Counted from the stretch's first letter, positions 36,791 through 50,554 are shown. The stretch is DNA of 64,000 nucleotides from Dugong dugon (GCA_030035585.1 CM057468.1:53812145-53876144), one strand, 5' to 3'. A program made the numbers and translations. The notes: generated by a model from the letters alone, not told the origin.

Positions 36791-38765
36791 TGTAGGTTAA
36801 ATCTACAGGAGTATTATGTAGAAACAAATAGTTATTTGTAACTATTAATGATCCACAATGGCCTTTATACTGTAACAAGCATGAGCTAATATTTTATTGA
36901 AAAGCACATAGGATTCTTAGTAATTAATGGAACACAAATTCTTTACTAAGTTTGCTTATAGGCGATTATTTGTAGCACAATTCTCTTTTTTCTTTTACAT
37001 TTTTGCATAATAATAGAGTACTAGACTCACATAACCTTTCTATGACATGATTCCCAAAACAGCTCAGTATTGTAACCATGGGTAATTAAACATATATTTT
37101 TAAAAAGTGTTTCTATTTAGATTAGCCTAAAAATGAAATCCAAGCAAATATTATATTAAATACTGCTTTTAAAATGCCTGTATTTATTATTATTTATCCA
37201 AAGGAATTCTTCAAAGGAATCATTCTGTAAATGTATAATTTGACTTTAGTGCAAACCAGCATTTAAAGAAACACATTCTTCTCAAGGTAGCAGCTAGAAT
37301 CAGATCTTAAACTTCATTTGTGCCAGTAGTTATTAGGCTGAAAATGATCTCCCTGACTTTAATTATCTATGGCATAAAATTCTAAAGTTCCAGCAACTGA
37401 AGATAGCACAGCTCTTATTAAGACCTCTTAGACTAAAAGCAGTTGTCATATTCCCCACCTTCCGGAGTAAGAAGTACAGCTATCTCCTTCGAAGAATGAG
37501 ATACACCAAACTCTTCTATTTCTAAATTTCTAGATTTTATACTATGGTTCCTGGGGTAGGCTGACTAGAAATCATGAGGGGCTAAGGTAATAAAATGATT
37601 AGGTAGGTTGGAATGGTTACTGCCAAGTTGGACAGCAAGAAGGCAGAAAGGACTATGGTAAAATCTTTTGGCCTGAAGATCAGGAATTAACTTCTACAAA
37701 GGCTAGAAGGCAACACTGGGTCAGAAAGCTCTCGGAAAAGTTACTGTGGCAGTAGCTGCTATATCATAGGGCTATGCTGCTTGTAAACTAGAGAAGCTCA
37801 GGCCCAAATAGTCATACTCCCTTAATTTAGAGGGCAGCTGGTCCCTAACCAGGCATCTTCAACGTCTGTATCCTCTGGCAAGGACATTTGGAGTAGTCAG
37901 ATGAGGACACAGATGGCAATCTGAATGCCCAAAGCTTTAAGGACCTATGCTGTTACAGAAGCCTGGGCATGTGCTTAGTTACAAGGACACTGATGAATCA
38001 TTTTCTAAATAAGTTCTGCAAATTCTTAACGATTTAAACCTAGAGAAGTGAACTTCTTTAACGGAGAACAGCATTAGATTCCTTATTAGATTTTACTCTA
38101 AGAATTTGAAAAACAAAAGCAAAACCTTGCATTTTGACAAACACAAAGACATGTCTCGTTCACAGTTTTACTTCAAAAAGTAATAGATTTTATTTTAGAA
38201 CTAGTAATATTGTTAAATGGTATTTTCCTTGGCCCACTGAAATAAAATTAAGCTCAATTTGGCTTCCACAGAATTTTAACACTAGAATGGACTTTAAAAT
38301 ATTTACCCCAAATATAATAAATATTTCATTACACAAAAGAAAAACACCAAAGCTTTCATTCCCAAAGGTCACACAACTGTTTAATGGCAGAGACAATCTG
38401 CTACCCAGCAGAGTTTTGTTCTTAAATGTTATCACAGTGACCTCTGCTCATCATAACTGCTTAAACATGTTTACCTTCCACTCTGAAAATTATACATACA
38501 GTTATCACTACCACTCAGAAAGTTGCAAAAGAATCCTTTTAAAGCACTGACAGTTGTCCAAATACTTTGGCTTCAACAATCAAGTTTCTTTGTGGCTTGG
38601 GATGTGGTGGGGTAAAGGTGTATGCTATTTTTCAGAATTACCCCAAAATGGGTTGGTAGCTTTAACTATACGGCAAAATTCGAAGAACAAGGTGATGAAC
38701 AGATTCATAAAGCATAATCCCTATAAGTTGTTTTTGTCAATATGCGTCTAGTGATTAAACGCATG

Positions 38766-38768
<3 letters not shown>
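36791..38768. other. Intron 3 stretch: unique sequence, nothing recognised
   Basis: AT-rich. An open frame at 38134-38550 (138 codons) has no domain, codon pattern or splice context that supports coding. Confidence 0.4.

Positions 38769-38807
<39 letters not shown>
38769..38807. repeat. (AC)n microsatellite
   Basis: About 19 uninterrupted AC units, then AAAA. Confidence 0.97.
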
Positions 38808-38814
<7 letters not shown>

Positions 38815-39019
38815 CTCAATCACACCCTTTGGAAATATGGACTAAATTACATTTATTCTATTCTCATATACTATGAATGTACTCTAGTGTATCACTATCA
38901 ATCTCTTATAAAACATAAATTATTTTGGTAGTTACTAAAAAATGAAAAAGGATCTCTTAATACCTTTCACTGAAACTATGATTTCCTAGGCCCCAAGGTT
39001 GCACGATAAAGCAGAAGGA

Positions 39020-39270
39020 ATTCTGAAGCCAGATGAATCTGCGTTCTTTTCCCAACATCCCTATGTGTTAATTCTGTAACACTGGGTAAGTTATTTAACT
39101 TTTCTGAGTTTCAGTTTTCTTATCTATGAGAGCAATAATCTAATATTGCTGTAATAACTCATCTAGCACAAAGTGTAGGCTCCATGAACAAAGAACATGT
39201 CTGTTTTGTTTCCTCTGTCCCTAGAACTATGTCTGGTATACAGTGGCAGATATTCAAGTACTTATTTATC
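39020..39270 (+). repeat. MIR followed by L2 end
   Basis: MIR pattern with ctgggtaagttatttaactt and tttcagttttcttatctatg, then an L2-like end aggctccatgaacaaagaac and actatgtctggtatacagtg. Confidence 0.6.
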
Positions 39271-39899
39271 CACCAGAAATCATTAATAAATCACAGCATC
39301 AGCCTTATCAATTGAACTACTGCTATATAAAAATGACATGCAGAAGTATCAAGAACATAAACTTTAATAAACAGTTCTTATGGTCTTTGGGTTTTCTTAA
39401 AGTCATTTCTTAATGTAGTTGCCTTCAGAAAATAAGCATAAATTCATATCTGGTGACATGTCATATCCTGATCAAGAAGTAACTCATGAAATACAATCCT
39501 CATACGGTATACAATTTTTGAGTTTACAAATATTAATGAAAATGAAACATAAGACTTTTATGTGGCTCACGTTCTTGGTATCCATTTAAAAAATTCACTC
39601 AAAATTATGTTTGTGGCACACACGTATTTGGTCAAGAAAACGTTCTCATTAGCCTCAAATAACCCATCTACACAAGGTACCACAAGTAATAAAACTTTTC
39701 TTATTCTAATTCCCTCTGTGGGGTATGTGCCCCACACCCCGAAAGGGAGATAAAGAATGGCACTCACCTAAAGATACAGGAAATCAGGGCCATATGGAAT
39801 ACATTACAGTAATTACAATAAAATACTTACAACAATTAATTCCATAAATGATCACAGGTAACAAACACTACAGTACAGGGGGAATATATAGTGAGAGAT

Positions 39900-40145
39900 T
39901 TTAAGCCATAATGGTTAAAGTACACAGTTCTGGAGCCAGAATGTGCTTGAATTCTGGCTCCATCATTTAACGTGAGCTCAAGCGGGTTACTCAACCCCTT
40001 TGGACCTCAATTTTCACACTTGAAAATAGGGACGACTGCAATACTTACCTTATAGGGTATTTGAAGATTAAATGAGTTAACATATCAAGTGCTGCATATA
40101 GTATTGGGCATATTACAAACATGCAGTAAATGTCAGCCACAAAAA
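39900..40145 (+). repeat. MIR SINE
   Basis: Well-spread MIR: ataatggttaaagtacacag, ttctggagccagaatg, gggttactcaacccctttgg, tgaagattaaatgagttaac. 40146-41339 is unique sequence. Confidence 0.8.
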
Positions 40146-41339
40146 TAAATATAAGGATTAAAGTACCCTATGCATACCATTTTATTCAAGAAAGATGACT
40201 GTATGATTTGTTTCCCCATTAGAACATTACAGAAGAAGGAGTTCAGTCCTGTAAGTTCAGTCCTTATTTAGCCCATAAGGAACACATCAAACCTCACAAT
40301 ATAGATGCTTAGTATCTATTTGCTGTCTGAATCTATGGATACAGTCTGCCAGTGGGGAGCCCACAAAATGGATAAAAGTCTATTAAGAGGTTACTAAAAC
40401 CATTCACCTATCATTAAAATCAATATTCGTTCTGCCATCCCACCAATGACAAAGGGTGAAAGAAATCCTAGAAATAAAAATGCAGTATGTTTTAACTTTA
40501 TAAAACTATACTAATAAAATCACAAATAATCAAATTTCTGCTTCAATAAGCATGTTATCATAGTTTGTAGTATTTATGAAAAATACCTGTCAAATGTTAA
40601 TGGCTCAAATTGGTTCATAAGGAGAATTAAATATTTGAGGAAACTTGTAGAATTTATAAACCACTTTAAGTATATTCTTTCTCCTATACAAATCTAGCTA
40701 GTGTCATCATATTTATCTAGTTTTTTCCTCTTCCCTCTTCTCCCTCAATTCTCTGCTCTAGACACCCTCAACAACACCCAAACAAGGATCTTCCACCCCC
40801 TCCCACAACCCCACACCAGGCACAGGTACCCACTTACCACAGCACAGATCACTATCTGGTTCCTATACTCCTGTGCAAAAGCAGCTCCGCTTCTGTGAAC
40901 AAAAAGCTATGGTGATTTGACTCATTATTTACAGAACTGTACTAAACCCTCTCTGATTTGCCACTATATAAGGCAGCTACATAACAACTTCAGAAGGGCA
41001 GAAACAACCTGGAAACTATAAATACCTTCAATTTCTCCTCAAAATTCCCCTTACTGCTAAGATTCTCACCTGCAACTATCCACCAAAACATACAAAACAA
41101 TCAGATATAAGTTCCCTTTTTTCACTTTATTGATCTCTTCTCCTTTTATGACCATAAACTGACTTCTTTTTAAGTGTACATCTTAAACCTATTCCAAGGA
41201 TTTATTCATCTCATTCTCCTATGAAGTCAAAGTTCTCCACCTAAGCCCTTTCTTATAGTTCAATACTGAGCAAGGTTTAAGGAAAAAAAAAAAAAATTAA
41301 GACACAACCCCTGCCTACAAGAGGCTTACCGTTCAACTT

Positions 41340-41650
41340 TAGTGTATACTAATATTCCTTGATCTAAGCCTGAATTCTGCAGTATTTACAGAACATTCCT
41401 TGATTGAACTTCCAAACTACATGTGAAATCCAACAAAACCTTGAAATGGCCTTCCTCCTCCTCCTGATCTGGCAAACTCTTAATCATCCTTTAAGGCCCA
41501 GCTCAGCTATAACACCCTCTCAATGAAAACCTTCCCAGAATCCTTCAAGTGGAATGAGTTACTTCCTCTGAGCTTCTGTAGCACTTCGTTCATAGCTTTT
41601 ATAAACTGAGCACTCACCACACTGTATTTTCATTAACTATATATACACCG
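41340..41650 (+). repeat. L2 LINE fragment
   Basis: L2 pattern: catcctttaaggcccagctc, aaaaccttcccagaatcctt, ttctgtagcacttcgttcat. A similar piece is at about 42380-42620. 41651-42379 is unique, with a CpG-bearing patch (see findings). Confidence 0.6.
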
Positions 41651-42689
41651 TATTCCATTAAGTCTTAATGGAAAAAATGCTGTTAATTGAATTATGACAT
41701 GGCATTGATTATAAAGTGCACTTCAATTTCAAAGAGGCTAAAAAAAAAAAAATGTCTTGGAAGCAAAGAAACACAGTATGTCTCCCACAACAGATAACAG
41801 GTGAGGGTGGCATACAAGCCTTACTTCATCTTTAGTTTCTCAACGCCGATTACCATGCTTGATAAGAGAAGTGGAAAAGAAAAGCAAACCTGGTGTTCTG
41901 ACCTAATCCCTTACGATTTCCTTTATGTCACCATTTTGTGTACTAAAGAGAAGTGTGACAACTTGTTTTTCACATTAAGCAACCATTTACTTCACCGCCG
42001 TAGCCGTTCTAGAGGCCACTGTGAATTCGTGGCTAAATTACTGCAACATCCTTTTTAACAGAATACTGATTTCTAACTTTCCCACACTTTATCTATAGAG
42101 AAACATGCAAAAACATCATTTGGATCACAAATCTTTCCATTCGATCCCTTTTATCCACTAGATTCGGGTTTTTCAAACTTATTATTTTGGCAGAATCTTT
42201 TCTCCGAACAAAACATTAGGAAACAGTCCAATACTGGGTAAGGCAGGGGTGGAAGGCTGCTTAGTTGGCAAACCCTGAGCTACCTCTGTGGGACCCCTAT
42301 GACTCTATGGAACACAGAGCAGAGAAACCATTACTACTTGTGTTAGCTATAAGCTTCCACGGGAGGGCTTTATGCTTTTCCAATCTTTGGTCCATGGCAA
42401 GCTCATTCCAAGTTCAGTAGCTTGGCTTAAGACAACCTCTCTCCTCAACTCTTTACCCTCAAAGCCCCAAATGTCCACTTTCCAAACCAATCTTCAAGGC
42501 CTATTTCAAGTCCTATCTCCACCACAGAAGAGTTCCTTGTTTATGCCAATCCACTGATCTCACCTGTCTTCACACTTGTTTCCAATACCTCAAAACCCAG
42601 TACTTAATAATGAACTCTCATATGCAGTTGCAGCTGTCATATAATTGTCCCATGTATGCAGGCCTTATCTCTAACATACAATCAAATAA

Positions 42690-42892
42690 CGAAACCCACT
42701 GCTGTCAAGTAGGTTTCAACTCATAGCGACCATATAGGACAGAGAAGAACTGCCCCATAGGGTTCCCAAGGCTGTAATCTTTACAGACGCAGACTGCCAC
42801 ATCTTTCTCCTGCAGAGTGGCTGGTAGGTTCGAACCGCCGACCTTTTGGTTCGCAACTGAGCGCTTTAACCACTGTGCCACAAAGGCTCCTT
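42690..42892 (-). mobile_element. AfroSINE, long form
   Basis: Minus copy: cactgctgtcaagtaggttt, aactgccccatagggttccc, gcagactgccacatctttct, gttcgaaccgccgacctttt. Confidence 0.93.
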
Positions 42893-42934
42893 TCTCCAAT
42901 ATAAGCCCCCTTTCAAGACAGGTTAATACTTTCA

Positions 42935-43123
42935 GAGTTTCTAGGTGGCACAGTTAAGCGCTAGACTATTAGTGGAAAAGCTGGTGGTTGGAATCTACTC
43001 AGCTGCACCTCAGACAGACCTGGTGATCTGCTTCCGAAAGGCCGCAGCCTTGAAAATCCTATGGAGTAGTCCATGTGGGATCACCACGAGTTGGAATCAA
43101 CCGGATGGCAACTAACAACAGCA
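42935..43123 (+). mobile_element. AfroSINE
   Basis: Plus copy with a degenerate head: gtttctaggtggcacagtta, gatctgcttccgaaaggccg, and tail accggatggcaactaacaac, which ends like the RTE tail. Confidence 0.88.
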
Positions 43124-43160
43124 GTACTTTGATCAGACTCTAACTGGGGCTCAGCACACA

Positions 43161-43342
43161 GGGAGCCCTGGTGGCAAAACAGTTAAGCACTCAGCTGCTA
43201 ACCAAAAGGTCAGTGGCTCTGTGGAAGAAAAGACCTGGCAATTTGCCCCCGTGGAGATTACAGCCTAGGAAACTATGGCGCAGCTCTACTCTGTCCTATA
43301 GGCTTGCTATGAGTTAGAATCGACTCAACAGCACACAACACT
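43161..43342 (+). mobile_element. AfroSINE, long form
   Basis: Plus copy: gggagccctggtggcaaaac, ctcagctgctaaccaaaagg, gcagctctactctgtcctat, gaatcgactcaacagcacac. Confidence 0.92.
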
Positions 43343-43599
43343 GAAATATACTGCTTCATTTCCACCTGTAGATACCTCTCTCCCCATATCTTTAATTGCA
43401 CTTCACCAAGCTTTCTGATATTCCTTTTACACAAAAACTTTCTCCTCTATTTCTAATATTTAACTCCAGCTAATATCCATACCTAATACTACTCATTCTC
43501 CCACTTTAGTACTTCATTCTTCTGGTGGGTGGGTGTCACTATGCAGAGATTTTACCAGTTTACCATCTTCCATACATATTTTTCTTTCCAATATTCAAA

Positions 43600-43800
43600 G
43601 CATTATTATATATACTATCTCCTCTGATCTTTGCAACTCTGTGAAGTAAAAACAGAAGGAGTTCATATCACTTTATAAATGAAGAAAAGGAGTAAAGCTC
43701 CAATTATATTTTCCCAAGATGAAACAGAGAATCAGGGGCAGCACCCAAGCAAGAATGCAAGAGTTCCAATTCTTAGTCCTTTGTTCTATGAAGTCTCTAA
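43600..43800 (-). repeat. MIR SINE
   Basis: Antisense MIR, diverged: ctctgatctttgcaactctg, then atgaagaaaaggagtaaagc and gcaagaatgcaagagttcca. 43801-44689 is unrecognised. Confidence 0.5.
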
Positions 43801-44689
43801 GTACACAGGTCTTCAATAACAATAAACCTACTACTTGAATCACACCTCTGGATCAAGTACAGATATTTTCTACTCCTTAGCTAAATTACTATCCCCAAGG
43901 AAAAGGAAACTTCATGTATCTGAATTATCATTTTTCTTATTTAAAAAGATTTCAAATATCTTCAAAAACATATACAGGCTATACATTCTGAAGCAGAAAT
44001 AAAGAAAACATACAAACTTGCTTACTTCATAGACTGAATCAGTAAATCTGAAGTTGTGAAGTACTTCCTTGAGCTTGTACCCTATTAGGATCCTAGATTT
44101 TCCAACTACCCTCTAATTCCACTCAAGAAAAAACAGTCACATGTTCATACTAAAATGACAGTATCAGAACATGATTATGGTTAGAGCTAATGAAATAAAA
44201 TATCCTAACTACATATACCAGTTAAAATATACTAACTTCAGTTGGGTACTAAAGTTCTGTATGCTTAAAATAACAATGCTTTAAGAATAGTGTTCACCAA
44301 ATAAAAGAGTAAATGACATAGAAAAAGTAGATCTAAGAGCACAGTCAGCAAGTCTAACAATTAGTGAAGACCAAAATCTATTAATTTTTTAAAAGTATTG
44401 TGTTTATTGCTTAATAGAGTTCACTCTAATTATACTGCTTTTGTAATTTAAAAAAATGGTTAACGGTAATGGTAAGAACATCAAAGCTAAAAAAAAAAAG
44501 TGAACTTTAACCTCTTCTCCTCAACAAAAGTCCTAAATACTTAATCAGTAAGTTCAACTAAGACTTACAGAGAACTCTGACCATATGCTGAATGGAAATA
44601 CCCGAGAATATGACCATGTACTCAGATATTCACAGAATCATAAATTTTAGAAATAAGTCTCATAATTTATCTAATAAACTTTCTATACA

Positions 44690-46450
44690 AGAAATTTTTC
44701 TACATTCTACAGTATCTCTGGTGGACAGCCAGTCTCTAACGCTCTACTGATAGGAAGATGACTACCTCATGAAACAAACCATTCCACTATTATCTGCACA
44801 TACACACACACTTTCAACTGTTTAAAAAAACAGCCCTTCATGTATCTGAAGATAGCTGTCACACTTTCCCTTGGTTTTCTTTTAACAGTAGAAATCCCTA
44901 CTCTTCGATTACTGCTAGTATGAAATGTTTTCCATACTCTTCTCCCTGGGAGCCCTTTGTGGTATGCTTGTCAGGTTGTCAATACCCCATTTAAAATGTG
45001 CCACCCAGAACTGCACACAATATTCTAGATGTGGTCTGACTAGCATGAAGTACAGCAGGAGTTTTACTCTACTGTTAGTTCATAGTAAGCCAATAAATCT
45101 CAAATCATTTTCACATGCCCTGCTGCCAAGTCAAGTTTCCCTTAATCTTGTACATGTACAATGTCTCAGCCTCCCGTTAAATAGAGAATTTTACCTGTTA
45201 CACGTATCTTGCTAATTCTGGCCCGGTATTCCAGCCTATTTAAGAGCCCTGGTGGTACAGTGGTTAAGCACTCAGCTGCTAACCAAAAGGTCGGTGGTTT
45301 GAATTCACCAGCCGCCCCGCAGGAAACAGATAGGGCAACCTACTTCTGTAAATTTACAGCCTTGGAAAACCTATGGGGCAGTTCTACTCTGTCATATAGG
45401 GTCACTATGAGTCAGAATCAACTTGATGACACTCAACAACAGCATTGCAGCCTACTAAGATCATTGTGAATTTCAATTCTATCTGCTACCATATCAGTAA
45501 AATCTCATCTTTGAATTCAGTAAACAGACCATCCTTTAGCCTGGTATCTGAAAAAACTGCTAATCAGGACCAGATCAAGGACAGACCCCTGTATCATAAC
45601 ACCAGACACCTCTATTGAGACCGACAATCAATCAGCACTTTTCATACAATTGTTCGATCAGCTGTGAGCCTTTAAAGATATCTTGATCATCAACACTGAA
45701 ATCCAGATACACTGCACTGATGTTATTTTCTTTGTATACTCACCTGTAAATCCTAGGAAAAAAGTTATGAACCTAGCTTCTTACTGAACCCATGCAGCCT
45801 CCCAATGATTCCTGAATTCTTTTGTAAATGTTCAGGGGCCAACCATTCAGTATTTCATTCAAGAACTTTGTTCAGGATAGCTATCAAGTTCATCTGTCTG
45901 TGGTTTAGGATATTCTGAAAAACTGAGGTGCTTATCCATACTCAATGTTCTGGAACTTTTTCCATGCTTCATGATTTGAGTTACTGATACTGGCCTAAAA
46001 CCAAATCTGGAAGTTCCTTCTGACCACATATGATAGCAATCATCTGGATCACCTTGACTTCTAAAAGCAACTAAATGTTCTCTATCTTCTCACTTATCCT
46101 GAACAAATATCTCAAAGTGAGTTACAGTTCTAGTCATTTCAGTTGGAACTGCATTTTCCTTGCTTCTTAAAAGCAGCAGAGTGGAGAAGCGCTGCCTTTT
46201 CTCAGTCGTCTTAATATTATGCCATTTTGCTCAAGCAATGGGTATCTTTCTTGCTCAAATTTAAAGCCTTACATGTTGTTTAAAATAATTTTAAAAGCCT
46301 TACTTTATTATTTCTGCTTTCTTGACATTATTCTTAAAATTTCATGCTGCTTTTTGTATTCATTCTTAATCCTATGCCCCTCTTTTCATTGTCCACATAC
46401 AATTATTTTAAAACCTGAGCTTAACACAAAGGTTCCTATGCAGCCACACT
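44690..46450. mobile_element. Ancient L3/CR1-like LINE remnant
   Basis: Conserved pieces of the L3/CR1 family can be read: cttcatgtatctgaagatag, ccacccagaactgcacacaa, tctagatgtggtctgactag. Downstream blocks (to about 46450) look like the same old element. A SINE interrupts it at 45242-45440. No intact coding frame remains. Confidence 0.6.
45242..45440 (+). mobile_element. AfroSINE, long form
   Basis: Plus copy: agagccctggtggtacagtg, ctcagctgctaaccaaaagg, ctatggggcagttctactct, gtcactatgagtcagaatca, and a CAACAAC end. Confidence 0.94.
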
Positions 46451-46609
46451 AGTTTCTATTAACTTCAATTTATTAGCAAAAAGAGTCCTTAACTACACAG
46501 TACTTCATTTTTCAAAATCACTTACCCTTTCAAGGATTTAAGTATGTGTAACTAATCAGACACAGAAGAGTGAAAAAGAGCCCTTATCTGTAGACTTATC
46601 CTCGTAGCT

Positions 46610-46820
46610 TATATCACATGAACTAAAGTTTAGAATCAGACATTACTTTAAATCATGACTCTACCACTTATGGGAGGGCAGATTTCTTGAAGAAATTAAA
46701 AGTCAGTGAGGTTATCTGTGAAATGGGCACAACAGTATCTATCCTATGAGGATACTATGGGGGTTAAATGAGATAAGTACCTAGGCCAGCACCAAACACA
46801 CAGGAGGTAAACAGTAAATG
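46610..46820 (+). repeat. MIR SINE
   Basis: MIR pattern: ggttatctgtgaaatgggca, gggggttaaatgagataagt, ending near acagtaaatgtttg. 46821-47769 is unique sequence. Confidence 0.65.
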
Positions 46821-47769
46821 TTTGTCTTCTTCCTTCATCAGTTTCATTACAAGTAAATCCACGTCTAATTTATAGTTTGGGAAAAGATACAAAGATGTCT
46901 CAATAGTCTGAGAAACTGCTTACCTACATGTTTAATTTAATAATCTCTTTAGTTCTGAATTTGCTCTTTAAGGGTAGAACAAAATAGCACTTGGGTTCCA
47001 GCATTAAATTCAATACTAAGGACCCAGAGAACTGTGTTTTTTACCAATAGTGTAATCTATACACAGGGCTGAATACTCAGCAAAGACAGGGGCAACTTAT
47101 CTGGTAGTAACCAAACTCAAGTTGGGTGCTCTCCTTCTGTGTTCCCTAAACCTCAGCTAAATTAACTCATTTACTAGCAGAAGACCTGGTGACAAATACA
47201 GAAATACAGCAGAAAGACAACTGGAGTAGAAGTCAAATTGCTAGTCCTACTTTGCCACAAAGTGCAAGCAAGTCATTCAAGCTTTCAGTTTCCTCCTTTT
47301 TAAAAATATGGCTGAAGAAATAAAGGGTAAAGACACTCAACTAGCTTTATCTTAGTTAACTACAGTTTCACTAAACCTTTATCCCACCACACTTACATAA
47401 GCAACTTGTCGTTCACCAGCTTTCCCTTGCCACATTTTGCTCATTCAGTAGGTAGTAAAATGACAAGCACTATGAACATCCAATCTTAACTCACACCTAG
47501 ATCAGAAGAGCACATACATACATATGGCCTGCTATCAGGCTATGTTACCCTTTTACTGTCAATCTTTACTATAATCCCCAAGAACTTAATGTAGTGGTGC
47601 AGAACCAGGTCTATGGAGCAACCAGAGAGAGGAAATAATCTTGCTTACAGCTAAAATAGTGAAAACACAAGATGCCTCTATAAGTAGACTTTAGCAGTAA
47701 TATCCCAAAAGGTTACAATTGGTGAGCAAATTCTTTGTATCCCTTCCAACTTAAATACTTTGGTAAGCC

Positions 47770-47962
47770 TATATAGTGCAAACAGTTAAGCATTTGACTA
47801 TTAGCAGAAATGTTGGCTGCTGGAAACCACCCAGAGGTGCCCTGGATGACAGGCCTGGTGATCTGCTTCCGAAAGGGCACAGCCTTGAAAATCCTGCGGA
47901 GCAGTTCTACTCTTTACGTATGGGGTTGCCACGAGTTGTAACTGACCTGAGGGCAACTAACA
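47770..47962 (+). mobile_element. AfroSINE
   Basis: Plus copy, diverged head: ggaaaccacccagaggtgcc, gatctgcttccgaaagggca, gagcagttctactctttacg, tgagggcaactaac at the end. Confidence 0.88.
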
Positions 47963-49831
47963 TGCTATTTCTACAAGATTTATGCATAGTATCCTTTCCC
48001 TACTTTCCTTCATCATGTTGCCTTTTCCCTCTTCAACCTACTTTTATGCCTGCCCCAATATTCCTAAAGTATTACTTGTTATATATTCCTTGATCTAGAA
48101 TTTGAAAAACAGATGATTAAAACTCTATATTCCATTGCACCTCCCTCATTTCTTATTCTGAAATTGTTTGAAAGATGCCTTTACAAAAATATTAATGTGG
48201 CTCTACACTGAGTACTTTTACATCTTCCATGGAAAAATTAAAAATAGACAACGAGACTGTTATGTGGTCATCACCAAATCTTAAAGGTCATGGCATATAT
48301 TATCTAATGGGTAAAACCAACTTGGTAGTTCAGAACCTGTACAGGGTAAAAGATGTCAGTTCCTCATAATGAATTCCAATTGTATAAAAAATATTAGAAG
48401 ATTTTAGAGAAATAAAATCCCAGGAATAAACCTAATTTTTCTGCAAAAAGAAATAAACATAGAAGTGTATGTATACATATGCACACAAATATGTTATTTT
48501 AAGATGTCTACTAGGGAAATCAAATTTATACAACATATACAGAAAAGGAAAACCACATTTGGATTAAACCACAAACCAATTTTCTACTTTTTGCAGCTCT
48601 GGAAAAAAGTTCGGAGTAACACATTGACTACCAGATTAAGTTAGGTTTTTAGATTAAATATAAATCTCAATTATTTTCTTTGGTCCCCATTTTCACCAAT
48701 AATGAAGAACTGGCTCTCCCTTTCCTGGTTCTGCTACATGCCCAGGTTTCATACTTTAATTCCCTGGAGAAGAAAAGGAAGGTAAGAGTCAAGTTCTTTA
48801 AGGGTCAACAACATTTTATCAACATGTCTGAACTTCTTTTGTGAGACAACTAGCATAACAATGTTAATTTCCACTAAAATTGACAAAGAAATATCCATTC
48901 ATCAAGCAAAAGGTCTGCAGTATGATGTGTTACTCTATCTGATGATTAGGGCCAGAAAAAAGTCAAATTCCTGACCACTGCAAGTTAATTAGATTTAGAT
49001 ACCAATGGTCTCTGTAAATTCTAAATTCTTTTAACTAATTAGAATTTAGTATTACTAAAAAGATATAACTCCTGAAGTTCATTTATCTCGGACTCTTTGG
49101 CTACCAGAGGGTATTGTGAAAACAGGTGGTTTTTTTTTTTTTTTTTTTTTTGTTGAGCAGAGTACTGTCCACTTTCCTCAGATAAAGACTGTTCTTAAAC
49201 CAGCAGTATAGTTACTTGTTACCTTTGGGCTTCATTTAAAACAGGGTTTCTGCTCCTCCTTCAGTCAAAGGCAAACTGAGAATCCCAACAAGAAAACAAA
49301 TAAAATTTAGGGGTAAATATATTTAGTCCATACTACAATTAGTTAGCTAGATGCTAAGGCTGGAACTCAGGATTTTCAGTTGAGACCAAAACAGAGAAAC
49401 ACATTACGCTGAAGGAGGGAAAGAGGTCCCTCAGGTTGATGCTAACATTCTTATCTCATAAAACTAAGTATGAAGTTCCCCAGCTTCAAGAACTGGTTTT
49501 ATTTGATTTGTCTTACATGTTTTTTTCCTTTTCTGTCCACATCATTCAGACCCCTTTCCTATCCCACAAAGAATAAAATGAAGATGGTGAGAAGTTTTAG
49601 TCCCCTGTTCTTGGGCTAGCCGTTACACTCTATCAAAGCTGTTAATGTTTTTCAAGCCCTGGTAACAGCTGTCTCAAGTATCTAAAACAACTTTTTTCCA
49701 ATAAATTTAACAAAATTAAACATCTTCATTCTCCCAGGGGGAAACATGAAATAACCAAGGAACTACTGAAAAGTGAATGGGGACACAAAGTAAAAGATCT
49801 GAACTTTCAGGCTCAATTATAAAAGAGATAT
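47963..49831. other. Intron 3 stretch: unique sequence with a T tract
   Basis: Only a T tract (about 49130-49151) stands out. No repeat or gene recognised. Confidence 0.4.
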
Positions 49832-49900
49832 AAACCCTTTGCTACTGAGTAGATTCCAACTGATAGTGACCCTACCAGGACAGAACAGAACTGCTCCAGG
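49832..49900 (-). mobile_element. AfroSINE 3' fragment
   Basis: Minus fragment: ctttgctactgagtagattc, gatagtgaccctaccaggac, gaactgctccagg. Head and half of the body are missing. Confidence 0.8.
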
Positions 49901-50554
49901 CCCTTTAATGCTCATTTTTGCCTTTCTCCAATAAAGTACCTTGTGCCCCACTGTTAATGTCTTAAAAACTCAAAGCCAAAGAAATAGCTTCATTAAAACC
50001 ACTTTGAGGCACTGCTTCCAATTCCAAATTGCGATCTTCTCCACCACTTCTTATATCTTAATTCCGGCAACATTTGTCAAGTACCTACTAGGCAAGGCAG
50101 TATGGTAAAATCTGCAAACAACTGAGCCCACATTAACCTCACTGATTTGTCTAAATCAGAGTACCCTTCTAGTCTCACAGCAGTCTTCTCGAACAGTTTG
50201 AGCATATCTATTAGAACATCACCTCTTCAACATCAACAAAATTAAAAATTTTTAGTTTCAGAAAAAAAAAATCCAATCATATAAAGTTCAAATGCCCTCA
50301 TACTTAAGTGGGCTCCCCCAACTATGTAAACATGTCTTTAAGTAAAAAAAATTATCCCTGAAGATAAAGGAAAAAAAAGCACACCTTGGAGAGTTCACAG
50401 TTGTCAATCAATATATGCATGTAGAATAAAAGCTATACAGTTGTATTTACCATCCAAATCCATTCACTGACACAAACTCTCAGGCACATGTGAACCAACT
50501 CAGCGCACACCTGCTTGTATATTCTGCCTCTTGGTTCAAGTCTGTTCGTTGCTA

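Noticed and set aside
38769-38807. CRISPR-like or structured tandem array
   Set aside because: It is a plain dinucleotide microsatellite. No spaced direct repeats occur anywhere in the window.
45242-45300. tRNA gene
   Set aside because: The tRNA-like stretch is the SINE head, repeated across the window. It has no acceptor stem pairing or intact anticodon arm.
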